Made by a program: the position numbers and the translations under genes. Under the pieces are notes generated by a model. That model worked only from the letters and a program-made list of their open reading frames with translations. It searched no databases and was not told the DNA's origin. Of a DNA stretch of 64,000 bases, positions 58,745 to 64,000 are shown piece after piece. Every line of letters starts with the position of its first letter. The first letter of the stretch is position 1. Source of the DNA: Cryptomeria japonica (Eukaryota; Streptophyta; Pinopsida; Cupressales; Cupressaceae); assembly GCF_030272615.1 (NCBI RefSeq), contig NC_081409.1, positions 207,435,190-207,499,189 of the forward strand, given 5' to 3'.

Positions 58745-60065
58745 CACTCTCATCTTTGTTAGCAAATTCCTTCTCCTACTCAATGCATCAGCAACTTTGT
58801 TAGATTTCCCACTTCCATGCTTCAAAACAAAGGTGTAACTCTACAAGAATTCTACCCATCTCATATCTCTGATTCAACTTACTATGACTGTTCAAATACG
58901 GCAAAACTTGATGATCTATATACAACACAAACTCCTTAGGCAATAAGTAATGTCTCCACTTTTTCAAGGCTTGAACTATGGCATAAAACTCCTAATCATA
59001 CACTGAATATCTCCTCCAAGAATCATTCAATTTCTCATTGAAATAGGCTACTGCTCTCCCTTCCTGACTCATTAAGACTGATCCTATTACTGTTCCACTT
59101 GCATCACAATCCACTTGAAATACTTTATTGAAATCTGATAAAGCCAACACAGACTGCTCAGTCACTTTCTGCTTCAACAGTTCAAAACTTTTGTTTGCTC
59201 CGGTGGTCCACTTGAATTCCTTCCGATCTCCTCTCATGGTCTCAGTCATAGGACTACAAACTGAACTGAAATTTCTAATAAACTTTTGATAAAAACTAGC
59301 CAAACCATAAAATGATCTTACCTCTCCAATGCTTTCTGGTGTATGCCATTCAACAATTGCTTTCACTTTCTCAGGGTCCATCTTCAAACCATCCCCAGAT
59401 ATCACAAATCCCAAATAGACTAACTCATCCTTCATCAAAGTACACTTCTTAATATTTATCAACAACTTCTCTTCTCTCAATCTCTGCAAAACTTGTCTTA
59501 ACTGCAACAAATGCTCCTCTTTTGTCTTACCAAAAATCATAATGTCATCCAAATACATAATAATAAACTTACCCAAGAATTTCTTCAATACCTCATTCAT
59601 CAGCCTCATGAAAGTATTAAGTGCATTTGTCAATCCAAAAGGCATCACCGACCATTCATAAAGTCCTTCATTTGTCTTAAATGTTGTCTTCCACTCATCA
59701 CCTTCTCTGATCCTGATGTGATGATATCCACTCTTCAAATCTATGTTCGTAAAGTATTTTGCTCCACTCAAACAATCCATTATGTCATCCATCCTAGGCA
59801 AATGAAATTGGTATTTCACTATGATCTTATTTATTGCTCTGAAATGAGTACACATTCTTCACTCTCCATTCTTCTTAGGTGCTAATACTGGTAGCACTGC
59901 ACAAGGGCTCAGACTCTCCCTAATCAAACCTTTCTTCAATAGCTCCTGCACTTGTCTATTCAGTTCTTCATTCTCTGTCGATGTCAACCAATGTGCAACT
60001 TTGTTAGGCAAACTAGCTCTGGGAACCAAGTCCATGCAATGACGAATACTTCTTACAGGTGGCAA
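58745..60065 (-). pseudogene. gypsy reverse transcriptase and RNase H
   Basis: Reads LVPRASLPNKVAHWLTSTENEELNRQ-type N-terminus, then [56 protein letters not shown] and the active site YLDDIMIF, all intact. RNase H begins [17 protein letters not shown] and stops at 58992-58994. It continues after the stop toward FADALSRR-like sequence near 58770 (SRRRNLLTKMRVTVL). A stop near 59857 separates the first part from the main frame. Confidence 0.92.
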
Positions 60066-60763
60066 TCCATCAGGTACATTAAATCTGAAATGATGTCTTC
60101 ATATTCTGTCAGCAAATCTTTTATGTCTTCTGGTTGTTCTCCTCCTGGTTTCGGTTTCTCAGTCTTCTTAGGAATTAAGGCAAAACACACATTCTCATGT
60201 CTCAGTCCATCCAAGAATTTCCTTCCATCTACCAAACAGATTATAGCATTCGTACAGACTTCATTCTTCAAAGGTTCCTCCAAAGGCAACAAGGTTTCTT
60301 TCACCCCATTGACCACAATAGTGTATGTATTCTTCCTCCCACCATGTACTACCTGTCTATCAAACTGCCAAGGTCTACCCAACAAAAGATGAAAAACATC
60401 CATAGGCATAATATCACACAAGACTTCATCATGATAATTCCCAATTTTCAATTTCACCAAACATTGTTCACTTACTAACAACTTATGTTCATCCTGAATC
60501 CATGCTATTTGATAAGGCTTAGGGTGTTTCAATCTCTCCAATTTCAACTTATTCACCATCTCTTCTGAAACAAGATTATCTGAACTACCACTATCAATAA
60601 CAACTTTACAACACTTACCAAATACCTTACATCTAGTCTTGAACAAATTCTTCCTCTGCAAGGGCTCTTCATCTCCTCCGGTATGACACAAAGCTCTCCT
60701 CATCACCAACAGTTCTCCATCTTCCGGTTTATTGTCTGATTCGATGGGTTTTTCTTCCACCAC
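60053..60763 (-). pseudogene. gypsy retropepsin region
   Basis: Contains the aspartic protease motif VIDSGSSDNLVSEEMVNKL, followed by LCDIMPMDVFHLLLGRPWQFDR, the usual plant gypsy protease end, then a linker into reverse transcriptase. The active-site D-S-G is intact. It overlaps the next frame by a few codons at 60053-60065, which indicates a small frameshift. Confidence 0.9.
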
Positions 60764-60789
60764 TTCTACTCTTCTGGTATTCTTTGTCT

Positions 60790-61825
60790 TCTTACACTCG
60801 AATGCACGATGTCCTTCTCCTCCATACTTAAAGTAGGTTCCTCTAAATGTTCTCCTATCTTGTCTTACAAAATTCTCATTCTGCTAACCATCTGGTTCTC
60901 TCCTCCGGTAGAAATTTCTATCATTCTTGCGGTATGAATTACCTTCTTTGTTCACTTTCTTGTCCTTGTTTTGATCGGTAGTGGTTCCTCTACCTCCGGT
61001 ATATCCTCTTCCTCCATGAAATCTTCCTTCGGTAAACCTTGCACCTTTGCCTCTCTACCTCTGCTCACGTCTTCTATTTAACTTCTCTTTTGCCTTTAGG
61101 GCATACTGATAAGCCTCTTCTACACTCTCCAATTTGATCAAACCGAGTTCATCTTGTATGGACATCCACAATCCATTCAAATATCTTGCAACTTGTTCAA
61201 CTTCATCATCAACATGTTCGGATCTGATATTCAACTTGTAAAATGCTTCAGTGTACTCTTTCACACTAGATTCCTTCTGTCTCAAATTTTGCAACTTCTG
61301 AAACAAATTCACTTGATAATCGACTGGCATAAACTTCAATTTCAACTTAGCAATCATGTGATCCCATGTCTTAATCTTCTCTTTACCTCTTCTCTATCTA
61401 TCAACTTGCAAATTCTCCCACCAAAGAGATGCATGACCTTTCAGTCGGGTACATGCATATTCCACCTCCCTCTCTTCTACAGTGTTTTCAAAATTGAAAT
61501 ACTTCTCCATCTCTAAGATCCAATCCATCAATTCATCTGAATCAAACTTCTCATCATATTCCAGTGGGGTAAAATGAGGTTTAGTATTCGCCCTACTCAA
61601 AACCCTCAAAAACCTTTCCTCATCCGGATCAACTACCAGTGGGTTTGCTTGTTCTGTTGGGGCTTCTTCTCCTTCATCTTCACTCACATCTTCAATATTT
61701 CAGCCTCTTCTTTGGGCTGTCTCCACGGCTTCCAACCAGGGTGCTATACCTTGCAACATCTCCATCATGACAGGGCCTACATTCCCATGTGCTCCACCAT
61801 TCCTATCTCCTCTTCATGCCATCGT
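60790..61825 (-). pseudogene. gypsy gag with decayed zinc knuckle
   Basis: The N-terminal part (PVMMEMLQGIAPWLEAVETAQ) is followed by an acidic linker and the Retrotrans_gag domain: FDSDELMDWILEMEKYFNFE, RLKGHASLWWENLQVDR, MIAKLKLKFMPVDYQ and RYLNGLWMSIQDEL. The nucleocapsid knuckle reads YFKYGGEGHRAFEC, with Tyr in place of both N-terminal Cys. Stops at about 61391-61393, 61052-61054 and near 61707 break the frame. Confidence 0.88.
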
Positions 61826-61913
61826 TCATGCCAGTCCTTTGCAGCTGCAAGTGAGATCCACAATCTGCCACCCTACAAAAAACTTTTAGGACAAGCAACC
61901 CTTGGAATGAAAC

Positions 61914-61927
61914 TTCGCTCTGATACG
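61914..61927 (-). other. gypsy primer-binding site
   Basis: On the minus strand TCGTATCAGAGCG follows the 5' LTR end (CTGCTTCA) by two to three bases. It resembles the initiator-Met tRNA complement TGGTATCAGAGC and confirms the minus orientation. Confidence 0.75.
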
Positions 61928-61930
61928 ACT

Positions 61931-62734
61931 TGAAGCAGTCACCGGAGAGGAGAGACCTCAAAGAGATCAATCCGGACCAGTCAGCAAGAGTAAGCACAAT
62001 GGGAACACAAAGATATGATGGAGGCAAAGCAGAACAGATTGTTTTATTTCATGAAACTTGATTACAACCAACTGGTAACAATCGGGTTACAACATAACCG
62101 GCTCACATGCCTGGTAGAACATATTGAATAGGTCACAAGCAAGACCTTGAATCTTAGGATCTATTTTCTATGCATAGTCTAGCAACTTGATTCTCTAATT
62201 GATTACATTCTAATGCACAATTACAATTATATATATTGATCCAAAGGATCCAGTCGGCCCAAAAGGGATCAAAACCCGAAGAACAAGACCTAATGTGTAA
62301 AATAAACAAGGTCAACCTCTGCCAAGAGATTCCTCTAGAAAATCCAAACGATGAAACGTAAATCGTGGGAAAAGGTCGGCCACACACCAAGGAACATCTG
62401 AATCAACGCCTAAGGCTCCGCAAGCTTCGGAAGGGGTTCCGATAGATCACCAAAATAGATCGAGGCAACCGATAATAAGAACTGTCAACCGACAACAAGA
62501 AATTGTCAAGGAAACCGATAGCGATATCTTGCCAGAAAATGATCCAAATGTGATGCGGTCTGGAAGCAAGAAAGATAATCAAGTCTTCAAGTAGAAGCCA
62601 ACTCCACAGGATCCGGTGGGCCAAAACCAAGATACATAGAAAGAAAAGTTGAAACTACAAACAAAAAGAAAAACAGAAAGAAAATGTTTTTGGTTGATGC
62701 AATATTGCTATGAACTAGGGATGTTCCTGCATCA
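61931..62734 (-). repeat. gypsy 5' LTR
   Basis: 804 bases, TGATGCAGGAACATCCC to ACTGCTTCA on the minus strand. Homologous to the 3' LTR throughout. Confidence 0.92.
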
Positions 62735-64000
62735 TATTGAGAGGGGGGTGAATCAGTGGTAATAAAAAACTTTAACTTGTCAAAATGATTTAAACTCTAA
62801 TCACATTAATTAATAAGCTATGAAAAGAGATATTAAACTAATCAACACACACACATAAGAGGCAAACCCATAACACAAGATATACAAGGAAAATCCAATG
62901 TGGGAAAAACCTCAGTGAGAAATGTTGCTGGAGTCTAGTACTACTCCAATCCAACCTCACAAGTAAATCTTATTACAAAGTTTAGGGCACCAACCCAAGG
63001 AGCACCAACCCCTGAAGTTTATGGGCACCAACCCAAAGGAGCACCAACCCCTAGCTTTATGGGCACCAACCCAAAGGAGAACCTATCCCTTCTCTGAACA
63101 CCCACTCAGAGATTTACAATGAACAAATATTAAATACCGTTTGAGTACCTTGTTGCAAATGAGGTTTTGCAACTCACAAATATCATGCTCTTGAGATTGA
63201 CCTAACTCTTTTTTATTCTCTCATCTTAGGCTTCAATCTCAGCTCTCTGTTCTCTATCTTCTACCTTTTATCCTATTCTCTTCTCTGCAACCAACTCTAT
63301 GTTTTCCGCTTGACTCAATCCTCTTTCTCTGCCTCTCACAGTGTGTATAACCCACTGTGTTATCTACGTCAGCTCTTCACATTTCTAGTCACTAGTCTTT
63401 GCTGCTCTCCTCCTCTATTCATCAAGCTCTTCATTGTCCACTCTCTGCTCTGACTCTCAGTTTCTTTCTGTCGCCTCCACACAGCTAAATATTCTACATG
63501 CAGTCTCTTTTGCAGTGTTATTAATGCACTATCATTGTGTTATTGACGCCTGCATGAGCTGCTTCTCTGCGATCCTCTACTCGTCATTTTCTGTAATCTC
63601 TATTTTTGTAGAGATTCTCCTTATTGCACACTTTCAAGAACATTTTTATTACTAAATGTACTACACTCTTTTGATCGACATCCACCAGCTTGAATATACC
63701 AACTCAGTAATCACCTTTGCAGCTATCAAATCTCATAACCTATACACTTTTCTCGGTCATCTCTGTACCTACAGAATTTTATTCCAAGGATAGATTCACA
63801 ATCTGATCTCCTCGGCCTCTAATGCATACCAATCATATTCTCTGTACACATCACTCAGACAGATAACTACCTACAATAAATGTAATCTTGGAAACAACTA
63901 TGTTCAGATCATGCTATCAATATAGGATTGCCATACTTAGCAAACTTCAGCCTGACAGATTTCCTCGAGCCTAAAAAAGATCAACAACTCCCTCTTCAAC
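62735..64000 (-). repeat. copia-type LTR, minus strand, running off the window
   Basis: Opens with tattgagaggggggtgaatcag, the inverted form of the C-rich LTR end seen elsewhere here. Typical LTR words follow (gggaaaaacctcagtgagaaa). A ggcaccaacccaaaggagcacc unit repeats about three times at 62985-63090. The gypsy element sits at its very end. No gene seen. Confidence 0.65.

Larger units (their letters stand above)
56485..62734 (-). mobile_element. Ty3/gypsy chromovirus, two LTRs, 6.25 kb
   Basis: The two LTRs (56485-57270, 61931-62734) enclose gag, protease, reverse transcriptase, RNase H, integrase and a chromodomain in that order on the minus strand. The LTR ends are TG...CA. The flanks are CATTG on the left and TATTG on the right, matching at four of five bases. 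The coding frame is continuous apart from a limited number of stops and shifts, so it is much younger than the copia host of the nest. Confidence 0.93.

Overview
This window is transposon-dense plant nuclear DNA. It is AT-rich, its genes have spliced GT-AG introns, and there is no bacterial-style operon structure. The abundance of large copia LTRs, a chromovirus, CACTA and hAT elements and one plant O-methyltransferase gene fits a large land-plant genome, possibly a gymnosperm. The species assignment is inference only.

Layout. (1) 1-2758: 3' end of a Ty1/copia element with its 1.5 kb 3' LTR. (2) 4096-4804: an orphan first exon of an O-methyltransferase (OMT) gene. (3) 5945-34634: a four-deep nest. 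A decayed copia element is split by an Ac-like hAT element (7664-29809, 8-bp target duplication TAAAAAAT). The hAT gene's first intron holds an 18.7-kb CACTA/En-Spm element (9412-28095, 3-bp duplication ATA). The CACTA element in turn carries a copia-type solo LTR in an intron of its second gene (22996-24188, duplication ACAAT). A further solo LTR (30009-30961, duplication GGAAT) interrupts the copia integrase region. (4) 34635-44193: about 9.5 kb without recognisable genes, containing one LTR-like block. (5) 44194-45523: an apparently complete three-exon COMT-type OMT gene on the minus strand. (6) 45524-55160: a rearranged mosaic of direct and inverted copies of the OMT upstream region, fragments of a short copia LTR, a hairpin-rich array and tandem duplications. 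It includes a third OMT fragment (51434-51714). (7) 55950-56247: a 298-bp solo LTR with duplication GCAAT. (8) 56485-62734: a nearly complete Ty3/gypsy chromovirus on the minus strand with two LTRs, inserted in another copia-type LTR that runs to the window end.

Function. The only gene that looks able to make a normal host protein is the OMT at 44194-45523. The transposon genes carry stops, frameshifts or changed catalytic residues. The most unusual content is in the CACTA element. Besides the TNP2-type transposase and a second transposase-like gene, it carries a decayed SET-domain-like coding frame (about 19690-20150) and a 442-bp tandem array near its 3' end. The ordered target duplications give an explicit history: copia first, then hAT, then CACTA, then a copia insertion into CACTA that was later reduced to a solo LTR.
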